A stretch of DNA of 64,000 nt, taken from assembly GCA_963813355.1 (NCBI GenBank), contig CAWEYS010000008.1:86834-150833 (forward strand), written 5' to 3'. Position numbers and translations under genes: made by a program. Positions 33,495-41,458 of this stretch are shown piece after piece; position 1 is the first letter of the stretch, and the number at the start of each line of letters is the position of its first letter. The notes beneath the pieces were generated by a model. That model made no database searches and had not been told where the DNA came from. It was given only the letters and a program-made list of their open reading frames with translations. This DNA comes from DATAGF01 sp963813355. GTDB taxonomy: Bacteria; Actinomycetota; Thermoleophilia; Miltoncostaeales; Miltoncostaeaceae.

Positions 33495-34592
33495 TCACTC
33501 CCTCGGGGACGTGGCCACCAGCGGGCGGCGGGCGGTGCGGGCGGACTTCGGCCGGCCGCGGACGTCGATGACGATGTCGTGGTCCGGCGCGGCCACCGGC
33601 GCGGGGACGTAGGCCATGCCGATGCCGACGTCCAGCGTCGGCGACAGCGTCCCGCTCGTCACGGTCCCCGCCGGGCTGCCCTCCACGAGCACGTCCTGAC
33701 CGGGGCGCGGGATGCCCGGCTCGGTCAGGCGGAAGATGGCCAGCCGCTCCGGCGTCCCCTCGGCGGCCTGGCGGCGCATGGGCTCGGCGCCGAAGAAGCG
33801 GCCGCCGTCAACGTCGCAGGCCCAGCGCAGGCCGGCCTCGATCGGGGTGCGCTCGCGCGAGAGCTCCTGCCCGTAGAGCGGGTAGCCCATCTCCAGGCGC
33901 AGGGTGTCGCGCGCGACCAGCCCGGCGGGCTCGGGCGGGTCGTCGCCCGACATGAGGGCGTCCCAGACGGCGGGGGCCCCGTCCCACGGGCACATCAGCT
34001 CCACCCCGGGCTCGCCGGTGTAGCCGGTGCGGGCGATGAGGCAGGGCACGCCGGCGACCATGTCCTCGCCCACGTCGAAGTAGTCGAGCGAGAGGGCCAG
34101 CGGGGTCGCCAGGTGCGGGCTGAGGGCGGCCTTCCACCCCGGCCCCTGGAGGGCCATCATCGCCACCTCGCGGGAGCGGTCGGCGAGCGCCACGCCCGCG
34201 GGCAGCCGGTCGGCGAGCCGGTCGCGGCAGGCGGCGACGTTCGAGGCGTTGACCACCAGCAGGAAGCGGTCGGCGAGGGCGTAGGCGATGAGGTCGTCGA
34301 TGACGCCCCCGTCGTCCTCGCACATCAGCGTGTACTGGCCCCGGCCGGGGCCGATCTCGTCGATGTCGTTCGTGAGCAGCCGGGCGAGCGCGTCGCGGGC
34401 GCCCGGGCCGCTCACCTCGAGCTGGCCCATGTGGGACACGTCGAAGACGCCGCTGCGCTCCCGCACCGCCCGGTGCTCCGCGCGGGCGGTCGAGTAGTAC
34501 AGGGGCATGTCCCACCCCGCGAAGGCCCCCATCCGCGCCCCCAGCGCGGCGTGCCGGCCGTGCAGGGAGGTGCGCGAGAGGGTGGCCGCCAT
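33495..34592 (-). CDS. gcvT: Aminomethyltransferase (glycine cleavage T protein)
   Basis: Transfers the methylene group to tetrahydrofolate and releases ammonia. From ATG 34592 it has 365 residues. Conserved segments are LHGRHAALGARMGAFAGWDM, SGVFDVSHMGQLEVSGPGA, LTNDIDEIGPGRGQYTLM, ARTGYTGEPGVELM and GYPLYGQELSRERTPIEAGL. A longer frame begins at GTG 34610, but the ATG at 34592 matches the family start. It is the first gene of gcvT-gcvH-gcvPA-gcvPB-lpdA and follows ftsZ on the same strand. No glycine riboswitch fits in the 54-base gap. Confidence 0.95.
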   Translation of the reverse strand: MAATLSRTSLHGRHAALGARMGAFAGWDMPLYYSTARAEHRAVRERSGVFDVSHMGQLEVSGPGARDALARLLTNDIDEIGPGRGQYTLMCEDDGGVIDDLIAYALADRFLLVVNASNVAACRDRLADRLPAGVALADRSREVAMMALQGPGWKAALSPHLATPLALSLDYFDVGEDMVAGVPCLIARTGYTGEPGVELMCPWDGAPAVWDALMSGDDPPEPAGLVARDTLRLEMGYPLYGQELSRERTPIEAGLRWACDVDGGRFFGAEPMRRQAAEGTPERLAIFRLTEPGIPRPGQDVLVEGSPAGTVTSGTLSPTLDVGIGMAYVPAPVAAPDHDIVIDVRGRPKSARTARRPLVATSPRE

Positions 34593-34600
34593 GCGGCCTG

Positions 34601-34606
34601 ACGCTA
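34601..34606 (-). promoter_or_regulatory. Putative -10 element before gcvT
   Basis: TAGCGT on the minus strand, 8 nt before the gcvT ATG. The same hexamer and spacing precede the membrane gene at 54605. Its -35 position would fall inside the GC-rich hairpin at 34613-34635 and is not recognisable. Confidence 0.4.
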
Positions 34607-34612
34607 CCACGC

Positions 34613-34635
34613 GCCCCCGGCGCGCGGCCGGGGGC
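34613..34635. terminator. GC-rich hairpin between ftsZ and gcvT
   Basis: GCCCCCGGC (34613-34621) and GCCGGGGGC (34627-34635) are perfect inverted repeats around a 5-base loop, placed 12 bases after the ftsZ stop in the direction of transcription. There is no T run, so intrinsic termination is uncertain; it may be a weak terminator or a processing site separating the dcw and gcv operons. Confidence 0.45.
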
Positions 34636-34646
34636 CGTGGAGGCGC

Positions 34647-35779
34647 CTAGGAGCCCTTGAGGAAGTCCGGGATCTCGAGGGCGTCGTCGGGGACCTCGAG
34701 GCTCTTGCGGTCCTGCGCCTCGAGGGTGATCGTGGGCGCCGGGCGGCCGTTGTCCTCCTTGTCCCGGCGGCGGGGCGCGGCGGCTCCCGCGCGCTCGCGG
34801 CGGCCGAAGCGCGGCTCCGACAGCTCGGCGGAGCCCGCCGCGTCGAAGCCGGTCGCGATCACCGTCACGCGCAGCATGTCGCCGGCGTTCTCGTCGATGA
34901 CGGCCCCGAAGATGACGTTGCAGTCGTCGTGGGCCGCCTGCCGGATGATCCCGGCCGCCTCGTCGATCTCGAACAGGCCCAGGTCCGGCCCGCCGGTGAT
35001 GTTCAGGAGCACGCCGGTGGCGCCGGCGACCGTCGTCTCCAGCAGCGGCGACGAGATCGCCGCCTTGGCCGCCTCGGCCGCGCGGTTCTCGCCCGAGGCC
35101 GTCCCGATCCCCATCAGCGACGCCCCGGCGTCCTGCATGATCGTGCGGACGTCGGCGAAGTCGAGGTTGATCAGGCCGGGCACCGTGATGAGGTCGGTGA
35201 TGCCCTGCACCCCCTGGCGGAGGACGTCGTCGGCCATGCTGGAAGGCGTCGATGATCGAGGTGCGCCGCTCGACGACCTCGATCAGGCGCTCGTTGGGGA
35301 TGATGATGACCGAGTCGACCTGCTTCTCGAGCGCGGAGATGCCCTCCTCGGCGCGCCGGGTGCGCTGGGCCCCCTCGAAGGTGAACGGGCCGCGTGACCA
35401 CGCCCACGGTCAGCGCGCCCTGCTCGCGCGCCGTCTGGGCGATCACCGGCGCCGCCCCGGTGCCCGTGCCGCCGCCCTCGCCGGCGGTCACGAAGACCAT
35501 GTCGGCGCCGCGGACGGCCTCCTTCAGCTCCTCGCGGCTCTCCTCGGCGGCGGCCGAGCCCACCCGCGGGTCGGCGCCCGCGCCGAGGCCCTTGGTGATC
35601 GTGCCGCCGATGTGCACCTTGACGTCGGCGTCCGACATCGAGAGCGCCTGGGCGTCGGTGTTGACGGCGATGAACTCCACCCCGCGAACGCCGGCGTCGA
35701 TCATCCGGTTGACGGCGTTCGTGCCGCCGCCGCCGACCCCCACCACCTTGATCACGGCCAAGTAGTTGCTCGTCTCCAC
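34647..35779 (-). CDS. ftsZ: Cell division protein FtsZ (frame broken twice)
   Basis: Tubulin-like GTPase forming the division ring. The GTG at 35779 has GGGAGG ~9 nt upstream and begins VETSNYLAVIKVVGVGGGG. The N-terminal frame holds GGGGTNAVNRMID, IAVNTDAQAL and the tubulin signature AGEGGGTGTGAAP. At ~35387 an extra base in CCC shifts the frame; the restored reading gives FTFEGAQRTRRAEEGI, LEKQVDSVIIIPNERLIEVV and RRTSIIDAF. A second extra base at ~35241 is followed by MADDVLRQGVQGITDLITVP and the rest, including the C-terminal tail ALEIPDFLKG, a typical partner-binding peptide. An essential gene with two one-base insertions is almost certainly a consensus error. No ftsA or sepF is adjacent. 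Confidence 0.93.
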
Positions 35780-35911
35780 CTGTGCTCGCCTCCCGGCCGA
35801 AACGACCTGCTCACACGCCGTTTTGGTCAACCCTCAAGCGATGCTCGAGGCCACTTCACACCCCTGAGGGCCGTTGAACGACCGGTCTCAGGCACGACTC
35901 CACCAGCCTGG

Positions 35912-35940
35912 AAAGTAGTGTCGGCCACCCGGGGTGTCAA
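35912..35940 (-). promoter_or_regulatory. Sigma-70-type promoter for ftsZ
   Basis: On the minus strand a perfect -35 TTGACA (35940-35935), a 17-base spacer and -10 TACTTT (35917-35912) precede ftsZ. Transcription would begin near 35905, giving a leader of ~125 nt before the GTG at 35779. It is the best consensus promoter in the window and would let ftsZ be made independently of the long dcw transcript. Confidence 0.65.
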
Positions 35941-35944
35941 GCAA

Positions 35945-35997
35945 GGGTCGAGCATAAGTTGAGTCTTTTTGCGCGCGGTGCGGCAAAGTCTCGACCC
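35945..35997. repeat. Inverted repeat between ftsQ and ftsZ
   Basis: GGGTCGAG (35945-35952) and CTCGACCC (35990-35997) are perfect 8-base inverted repeats around 37 bases that include a TTTTT run (plus strand). The element begins directly after the ftsQ stop and ends just before the ftsZ -35. It could attenuate read-through from ftsQ or be an operator. Confidence 0.35.
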
Positions 35998-36867
35998 CTA
36001 CTCGATGCTCTCCTGCGCCGTCGTGGCCGCCGTCGCGGCGGCCGCCTCGTCCTCGGCGGGGACCAGCGGGGCGAGCCCGCCGATCGCCGGCCGCTGGGGC
36101 ACCCGCAGGTCGATGTAGGTCGCGGCGGAGAGGTCCTCCGCGGGCACCTGGGCCAGCACGAGCCCGAGTGCCCGGGCCTTGGCCGCCAGGTGCTCGGGGC
36201 GCCCCAGCCTCAGGGCCGGGCCGCCGTCGATGCGGCCGGACAGGGCGCCCGTCGCGTCCATCCCCAGCCGGCGCACCCGCCGGGCGGCCTCGGGCGGCGC
36301 CGCGGCCAGGAAGTCCAGCGCCGCGCGGTCGGCCTCGGGCAGCGCGTAGCCCGCCGCCGGGGGCGGGCTCGGCACCCGCAGCCACCCCAGGCCCGCGTCC
36401 TCCGGCACCGGGCCGAGCACCCGCCCGCTCGCCGCGACGACGGCCGCCTCGCCGCCGGCCGCGGCGGCGACGGCGGCCGGGCGCGCCATCGTCACCTCCA
36501 CCGCCACCCCCCGTGGCCAGTCGCGCTGCACCGAGACCGACGCCACCCAGGGGAAGGCCGCGGCGGCATCGCGGATCTCGTCCACCGGAGGCGACACCAT
36601 GGTCCCGCCCGACGCCGCCTCGTCGATCGCCGCGACCAGCGCGTCGCGGTCCGGGCGGTCGTAGCCGCGCACGGTCACGTTTCCCACCGCCAGCATCGGG
36701 CCGTTGGCCAGCCACCACAGCAGGGCCAGCGCGGCGAGCGCCCCCAGCCCGATGAGGGCGATGCCGCGGCGCTGCCGGCCGCGGGCGCGCGCGATCCGCC
36801 GGCGGCGCGCGACGACGGCGGGGTGGGCGCGCCGGCCGCCCGCGGCGGCGGCCCGTCCCCCGCTCAC
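35998..36867 (-). CDS. ftsQ: Cell division protein FtsQ (POTRA domain)
   Basis: Bitopic divisome protein linking FtsL/FtsB-type proteins to FtsW/FtsI. It has 289 residues. A basic cytoplasmic N-terminus precedes one helix (IALIGLGALAALALLWWLA, ~36-54). The POTRA-like domain starts VGNVTVRGYDRPDRDALVAA, and the beta domain includes FPWVASVSVQRDWPRGVAVE, a strong FtsQ hallmark. The start overlaps the murB stop by 4 bases. The C-terminal tail is Ala/Glu/Thr-rich. Confidence 0.9.
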   Translation of the reverse strand: MSGGRAAAAGGRRAHPAVVARRRRIARARGRQRRGIALIGLGALAALALLWWLANGPMLAVGNVTVRGYDRPDRDALVAAIDEAASGGTMVSPPVDEIRDAAAAFPWVASVSVQRDWPRGVAVEVTMARPAAVAAAAGGEAAVVAASGRVLGPVPEDAGLGWLRVPSPPPAAGYALPEADRAALDFLAAAPPEAARRVRRLGMDATGALSGRIDGGPALRLGRPEHLAAKARALGLVLAQVPAEDLSAATYIDLRVPQRPAIGGLAPLVPAEDEAAAATAATTAQESIE

Positions 36868-37787
36868 TGCGCCGGGAGCGGCGGGCGGACGATCCCCCGC
36901 TCCTCGTCGAGGTAGCGCACCTCGGGCTCAAGGGTGGTGCCGCTCGCCGCGGCGACGCGGCGGCGCCCCTCGGCCATGAGCGCCAGCACCTCCGCGGCGC
37001 GGGTGCCCGGCGCGGCCTCGATGAAGTTCGCGTGGACGGGCGAGAACCGCGCGCCGCCGATCCGCAGGCCCTTGCAGCCCGCCGCCTCGAGCAGCCGCCC
37101 CGCCGAGTCGCCGGGCGGGTTGGTGAAGACGCTCCCGAAGGTCCGCACGCCCTGGGGCTGGGTGCGGCGGCGGTGCCCGCGGAACTCCGCGAGCCGGGCG
37201 GCGATCGCCTCGCCGTCGCCGGGACGCAGCGCGAAGGCCACCGCGGCCACCACGTCGCCCGGGCCGATCGCCGAGCTGCGGTAGCCCAGCGCCAGGTCCG
37301 CGGGCTCGACCCGCCGCCGCCCGTCGGCCGAGCAGACGACGGCCCACCGCAGGCTCTCGGCCAGCTCCCCCGAGTGGGCGCCGGCGTTCATGGCCACCGC
37401 CCCGCCGGCCGTGCCCGGGATGCTCGCCCCCCACTCCAGGCCCTCCAGGCCGGCGGCGGCGGCCCGCTGCACCGCGCGCGGCAGCGACGCGCCGCCCCCG
37501 CACCACAGGTCCGAGCCGCGCACCGAGATCGCGGTCAGGCGCCCCACGAGGCGCAGCGCGAGGCCGCGGAAGCCGGCGTCGGACACCAGCAGGTTCGACC
37601 CCCGGCCGACGACGGCCACGGGCACCCCCTCCTCGCGGGCCCAGGCCAGCGCGGCCGAGGCCGCGCGGAACGAGCCGACCCGCGCGAGCCGGTCGGCGGG
37701 GCCGCCGACGCGGATGGACGTCAGCGGGGCGAGGGGCGCGTCGCGCTCGAGCTCAGGCAGGGCGGGAGCGGTCGTCGGGATCCCCAT
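36864..37787 (-). CDS. murB: UDP-N-acetylenolpyruvoylglucosamine reductase
   Basis: FAD enzyme reducing UDP-GlcNAc-enolpyruvate to UDP-MurNAc. From ATG 37787 it has 307 residues. FAD-binding parts are LTSIRVGGPADRLARV, VVGRGSNLLVSDAGF and WGASIPGTAGGAVAMNAGAH. The substrate domain has LGYRSSAIGPGD, GSVFTNPPGDSAGRLLEAAG (catalytic Ser) and FIEAAPGT; the late catalytic glutamate is in LEPEVRYLDEE. This is the short type II form. Its beginning overlaps the murC end by 35 bases. The murA gene is not in the window. Confidence 0.95.
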   Translation of the reverse strand: MGIPTTAPALPELERDAPLAPLTSIRVGGPADRLARVGSFRAASAALAWAREEGVPVAVVGRGSNLLVSDAGFRGLALRLVGRLTAISVRGSDLWCGGGASLPRAVQRAAAAGLEGLEWGASIPGTAGGAVAMNAGAHSGELAESLRWAVVCSADGRRRVEPADLALGYRSSAIGPGDVVAAVAFALRPGDGEAIAARLAEFRGHRRRTQPQGVRTFGSVFTNPPGDSAGRLLEAAGCKGLRIGGARFSPVHANFIEAAPGTRAAEVLALMAEGRRRVAAASGTTLEPEVRYLDEERGIVRPPLPAQ

Positions 37788-39135
37788 CGACGGACTGTTT
37801 TTCCAGGCGGGCCACCAACTCCTTCCCCAAGAGGGTGACGTCGCCGGCCCCCATGGTGATGAGGAGGTCGCCCGGGCGGACCTCGGCGAGGGCCGCCTCG
37901 GCCGCTTCTGCGAGGCTCGGCGCGTGGACGACCCGGGCGGGGCGGGGCACCCGCGCGGCGACGTCCCGGCCGGTGGCCGCAGGGTCGGGCGGCTCGCGCG
38001 CGAGGTAGACGTCGGTGACCACGACGACGTCGGCCGCGCCGAGCGCGGCGCCGATCTCGGGCCCGAGCGCCCGCGTGCGCGAGGGCAGGTGGGGCTGGAA
38101 CACCACGACCACGCGCCCCGGCCCGCGCTCGCGGGCCGCCGCCAGCGTCGCCCGGATCTCGGCCGGGTGGTGGGCGTAGTCGTCGACCACCTCGACGCCG
38201 CCGGCGCGGCCGCGCGCCTCCAACCGCCGTCCCACCCCGGCGAAGCCCGCCAGGCGCCGGGCGGCCTCCTGGAGGGGGACGCCGCACCAGTCGGCCAGCG
38301 CGAGGGCGCAGGCCGCGTTGTCGGCGTTGTGGCGGCCGGCGAGGGCCAGCGGGACCTCGACCCGCCCACCGCCGGCCAGGGCCAGGACGAAGCCGGGCCG
38401 GCCGGGGTCGCGCTCCACGCGCGCCCAGGCCGCGGGCGCGTCGCCCACGATGCGCACCGGGCACCTGGCGCCGCGGGCGCACGCCCGCGCCTCGTCGTCG
38501 GGCCCCACCACCAGCAGGCCGCGCGCGGGGAGCCGCGCGACGAACTCCCGGAAGACCTCGCGCACGTCCTCCAGCGAGGCGAAGGTCGCGTGGTGGTCGT
38601 GGTCGACGTTCAGCAGGATGGCGGCCTCGGGCGCCAGGTTGAGGAGCGAGCGGTCGCTCTCGTCGGCCTCGGCCACGAACCACGGCCCGGCGCCCCACAG
38701 CGCCCCGGTGCCCCCGCCGCCGGCGATGGTCGCGCCCACGGCGGCCGAGGCGTCGCCGAGGGCGGCGACCAGCATGGCGCTGGTCGTCGACTTGCCGTGG
38801 GCCCCCGCGACGGCCAGGCCGCGACGGCCCGCCATCAGCTCGGCCAGGAGCTCCGAGCGGTGGAGCACCGGCAGCCCGCGCCGGCGCGCCTCGGCCACCT
38901 CGGGGTTGTCGGCGGCGATCGCGGTCGACACGACCAGGGCGGCCGCGTCGGCGGGCACGGCGTCGCCCCGGTGCCCGGCGCGGGCGTCGATCCCCGCCTC
39001 GCGGAGGGCCTCCAGGGTCGCCGACTCCTCGCGGTCGGTGCCGCTGACGCGGTAGCCGGCCGCCGCCGCGAGCCGCGCGAGGCCGCTCATGCCGGCCCCG
39101 CCGATGCCGACCAGGTGGATCGGCCGGGCGCTCAT
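37753..39135 (-). CDS. murC: UDP-N-acetylmuramate--L-alanine ligase
   Basis: First of the Mur ligases, adding L-alanine to UDP-MurNAc with ATP. It has 460 residues. The UDP-binding N-domain begins IHLVGIGGAGMSGLARLAAA. The ATP loop is VAGAHGKSTTSAML, followed by EADESDRSLL, LNVDHDHHATF and AGRHNADNAACALAL. The C-domain contains DDYAHHPAEIRATLAAAR. The start overlaps the murG stop by 4 bases. The C-terminal ~10 residues overlap murB in another frame. Confidence 0.96.
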   Translation of the reverse strand: MSARPIHLVGIGGAGMSGLARLAAAAGYRVSGTDREESATLEALREAGIDARAGHRGDAVPADAAALVVSTAIAADNPEVAEARRRGLPVLHRSELLAELMAGRRGLAVAGAHGKSTTSAMLVAALGDASAAVGATIAGGGGTGALWGAGPWFVAEADESDRSLLNLAPEAAILLNVDHDHHATFASLEDVREVFREFVARLPARGLLVVGPDDEARACARGARCPVRIVGDAPAAWARVERDPGRPGFVLALAGGGRVEVPLALAGRHNADNAACALALADWCGVPLQEAARRLAGFAGVGRRLEARGRAGGVEVVDDYAHHPAEIRATLAAARERGPGRVVVVFQPHLPSRTRALGPEIGAALGAADVVVVTDVYLAREPPDPAATGRDVAARVPRPARVVHAPSLAEAAEAALAEVRPGDLLITMGAGDVTLLGKELVARLEKQSVDGDPDDRSRPA

Positions 39136-40334
39136 CCGCTCCGGCGCCCGCGCCTCCCGAGCCTGAGGGACCGCGGGCGCCGCGGCCGCGGCAGGCGGCG
39201 GCGCGGGCGGCGGGCGATGGCGAGCGCCTCCTCGGCGACGCGGTCAGCCGCGTCGGGCCGGCCCGCCGCGCGGGCCGCCTCGGCCATGGCGTCGAGGCGG
39301 TGGCGGTCGGACAGGAGCGCGCCGACGAGGCCCCTCAGGTGCCCGCCGGTGCACTCGTCGTCGGGGAGGACGACTGCGGCGCCGGCCTCGGACAGCCAGC
39401 GGGCGTTCTTGGCCTGGTGGTCCGCCGTGGCGTGGGGGTACGGCACCAGGATCGAGGGCCGGCCGATCGCCGCCAGCTCGAACACCGAGCCGCCCGAGCG
39501 CGACACCACCAGGTCCGCGGCGGCGATCGCGCCCGGCATGTCGTCGAGCCACCCGACCAGCCGGTAGGCGTCGCCGGGGTCGCGCCCGTCGAGCAGGCGC
39601 CGCGTCTCCTCCAGCAGGCCCGGGCCGGCCACGTGGATGACGTCCAGCGGGGGCGCGCTGCCGAAGGCCTCGACGGCGGCGCGGTTCAGGCTGCGGGCGC
39701 CCTGGCTGCCGCCGACCACGAGGACGGCGGTCGCCCCCGGGTCGATCCCGAAGGCCCGCCGGCCGGCCGTGCGCGTGGCGGAGGTCACGGCCCGGCTCAC
39801 CGGGCGGCCGGTCACCAGGTAGCGCCGGCCGGTGCGGCCCGGGAGCGGGAACGCCAGGGCGACACGCCGCGCCAGCGGGGCGGCCAGCCGGTTGGCGGCG
39901 CCGAGGTGCGAGTCGGCCTCCATGAGCATCAGCGGGCGGCGCGTCAGCCACGCCGCCAGGGCCACCGGCCCGGCGACGTACCCGCCCGCGCCGATGACGA
40001 CGTGGGGGCGGCGGCGGGCGAGCAGCGAGGCCGCCCGCGGGACCGCGATCGCCGCCTGCGCCAGCGCGATCAGGTTCCGCGGGTCGAGGCGCCGCGCGAA
40101 GCCGCGCAGGGGGAGCAGGTCCTGGGGGTAGCCGGCCGCCTCGACCGCGCCGGCCGCGCCCGCCCTGCGGGCGCCCACGAAGCGGACCTCAGCCCCCCGC
40201 GCGCGCAGCGCGTCGGCCACCGCCAGCGCCGGCATCACGTGACCGCCCGTCCCTCCGGCGGCGATCAGCGCCCTTACGGCGCGGGACCGCGGCGAGGCGG
40301 GCGGAGGTGTGGGATCGGCGGCCGATGTTGACAA
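39132..40334 (-). CDS. murG: Lipid II synthase MurG (GlcNAc transferase)
   Basis: Peripheral membrane GT28 glycosyltransferase turning lipid I into lipid II. The N-domain has LIAAGGTGGHVMPALAVADA and VVIGAGGYVAGPVALAA. The C-domain has VVGGSQGARSLNRA, DLVVSRSGGSVFELAAIGRP and LVPYPHATADHQAKNA. The start is uncertain: the only upstream start-like codon is TTG at 40334, deep inside ftsW (146-base overlap), while the family start would be the Val in AVRALIAAGGTGGH, encoded here by GTA. A base error there is plausible. The C-terminus is very arginine-rich. Confidence 0.92.
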   Translation of the reverse strand: MSTSAADPTPPPASPRSRAVRALIAAGGTGGHVMPALAVADALRARGAEVRFVGARRAGAAGAVEAAGYPQDLLPLRGFARRLDPRNLIALAQAAIAVPRAASLLARRRPHVVIGAGGYVAGPVALAAWLTRRPLMLMEADSHLGAANRLAAPLARRVALAFPLPGRTGRRYLVTGRPVSRAVTSATRTAGRRAFGIDPGATAVLVVGGSQGARSLNRAAVEAFGSAPPLDVIHVAGPGLLEETRRLLDGRDPGDAYRLVGWLDDMPGAIAAADLVVSRSGGSVFELAAIGRPSILVPYPHATADHQAKNARWLSEAGAAVVLPDDECTGGHLRGLVGALLSDRHRLDAMAEAARAAGRPDAADRVAEEALAIARRPRRRLPRPRRPRSLRLGRRGRRSG

Positions 40335-41412
40335 GGAGGCCTGTCGAGGCGAGGAGGACGATGAGGCTGCTGCCGCCGAACGATACGAAGGGCAGCGGCA
40401 CCCCGGTCACGGGCGTCACGCCGACGACGGCGCCGATGTTGATCGCGGCCTGCGCCAGCACCAGGGTCGTCAGGCCCGCGGCCAGCGCCTGCTGGTGGAG
40501 GTCCTTGGCCGTCAGCGCGATCCGGTACCCCGCGAGGCCCCAGAGGGCGAACGCCACGAGGACGGCACACACGCCGAGGAGGCCGAGTTCCTCCCCCACC
40601 GTCGCGAGGATCATATCCGTGTGCGCCTCGGGCAGGTAGAACGCCTTCTGCACGCCGTCCCCCAGCCCCACGCCGCTGACGCCGCCCGAGCCGAGGGCCA
40701 CCTGCGCCTGCACGCTCTGGAAGCCGGCCCCGTTGGGGTCGCTCCACGGGTCGAGGAAGGCGAACAGGCGCTCGCGCCGGTAGGGCTCGGCCAGGATGGC
40801 CACGATCGCCAGGAGCCCCCCCACCGCCACCACGGCCCCCAGGTGGCGCAGCCGCGCCCCCGCGACGATCAGCACGGCGAAGGCCATGGCGCAGAGCACG
40901 ACGGCGGTGCCCATGTCCGGCTCGATCAGGATCAGGGCGCCCAGGGCGGCGGTCACCAGCAGGAAGGGCACGAGGCCCCCGGGGGTCCTCAGCCGCCGTG
41001 GGTCGCGGGCCACGGCCTGGGCGAGCCACAGGGCCAGGGCCAGCTTGGCCAGCTCCGACGGCTGGAGCTGGCCGATGGGGCCGAGGTCGATCCAGCGCCG
41101 CGAGCCGTTCACCTGCATGCCGATGGACGGCACCAGCACGACCAGCAGCAGGAAGACCGAGACGGCCATCGCCGGCGGCCCGAGCCGGCGCATGCCCTCC
41201 GGGCTCATGCGGGCGAAGACGGCGTACGCCGCCAGCCCGGTGACGGCGTAGGCGGCCTGCCGGGTGACCGTGCCGAGCGGGTCGCCGTCGTTGAGCAGGG
41301 CGGTCGCGCTCGAGCTCGAGTAGACCATGACCAGGCCGAACGAGACCAGGGCGAGCACCACGCCCGTGAGCAGGCGCTCCGGCGCGGCGGCGGAGGTGGG
41401 GCGGCGTGCCAC
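40189..41412 (-). CDS. ftsW: Lipid II polymerase FtsW (SEDS family)
   Basis: Polytopic membrane glycosyltransferase working with FtsI at the septum. It has 407 residues and about ten hydrophobic segments. SEDS signatures are FGLVMVYSSSSATAL, GSRRWIDLGPIGQLQPSELA, LILIEPDMGTAVVL, GEELGLLGV and GVPLPFVSFGGSSLIVLLAS; the conserved catalytic-type Asp lies in the EPDMG stretch. The last ~40 residues overlap murG out of frame and are arginine-rich; a small error could have removed the real stop near 40275. It follows murD by 46 bases. Confidence 0.94.
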   Translation of the reverse strand: MARRPTSAAAPERLLTGVVLALVSFGLVMVYSSSSATALLNDGDPLGTVTRQAAYAVTGLAAYAVFARMSPEGMRRLGPPAMAVSVFLLLVVLVPSIGMQVNGSRRWIDLGPIGQLQPSELAKLALALWLAQAVARDPRRLRTPGGLVPFLLVTAALGALILIEPDMGTAVVLCAMAFAVLIVAGARLRHLGAVVAVGGLLAIVAILAEPYRRERLFAFLDPWSDPNGAGFQSVQAQVALGSGGVSGVGLGDGVQKAFYLPEAHTDMILATVGEELGLLGVCAVLVAFALWGLAGYRIALTAKDLHQQALAAGLTTLVLAQAAINIGAVVGVTPVTGVPLPFVSFGGSSLIVLLASTGLLVNIGRRSHTSARLAAVPRRKGADRRRRDGRSRDAGAGGGRRAARAGG

Positions 41413-41458
41413 GGTCCCGGGGACTTCGCCGCCCGCCCGCCGGACCCTTGGTCCGGCG

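Noticed and set aside
34593..34646. Glycine riboswitch upstream of gcvT
   Set aside because: The gap is 54 bases, too short for a glycine aptamer; only a GC hairpin and a -10-like element are present.
35234..35395. Programmed ribosomal frameshifting in ftsZ
   Set aside because: Two separate shifts would be needed with no slippery heptamer or conserved precedent, and similar breaks occur in many unrelated genes; consensus error is simpler.
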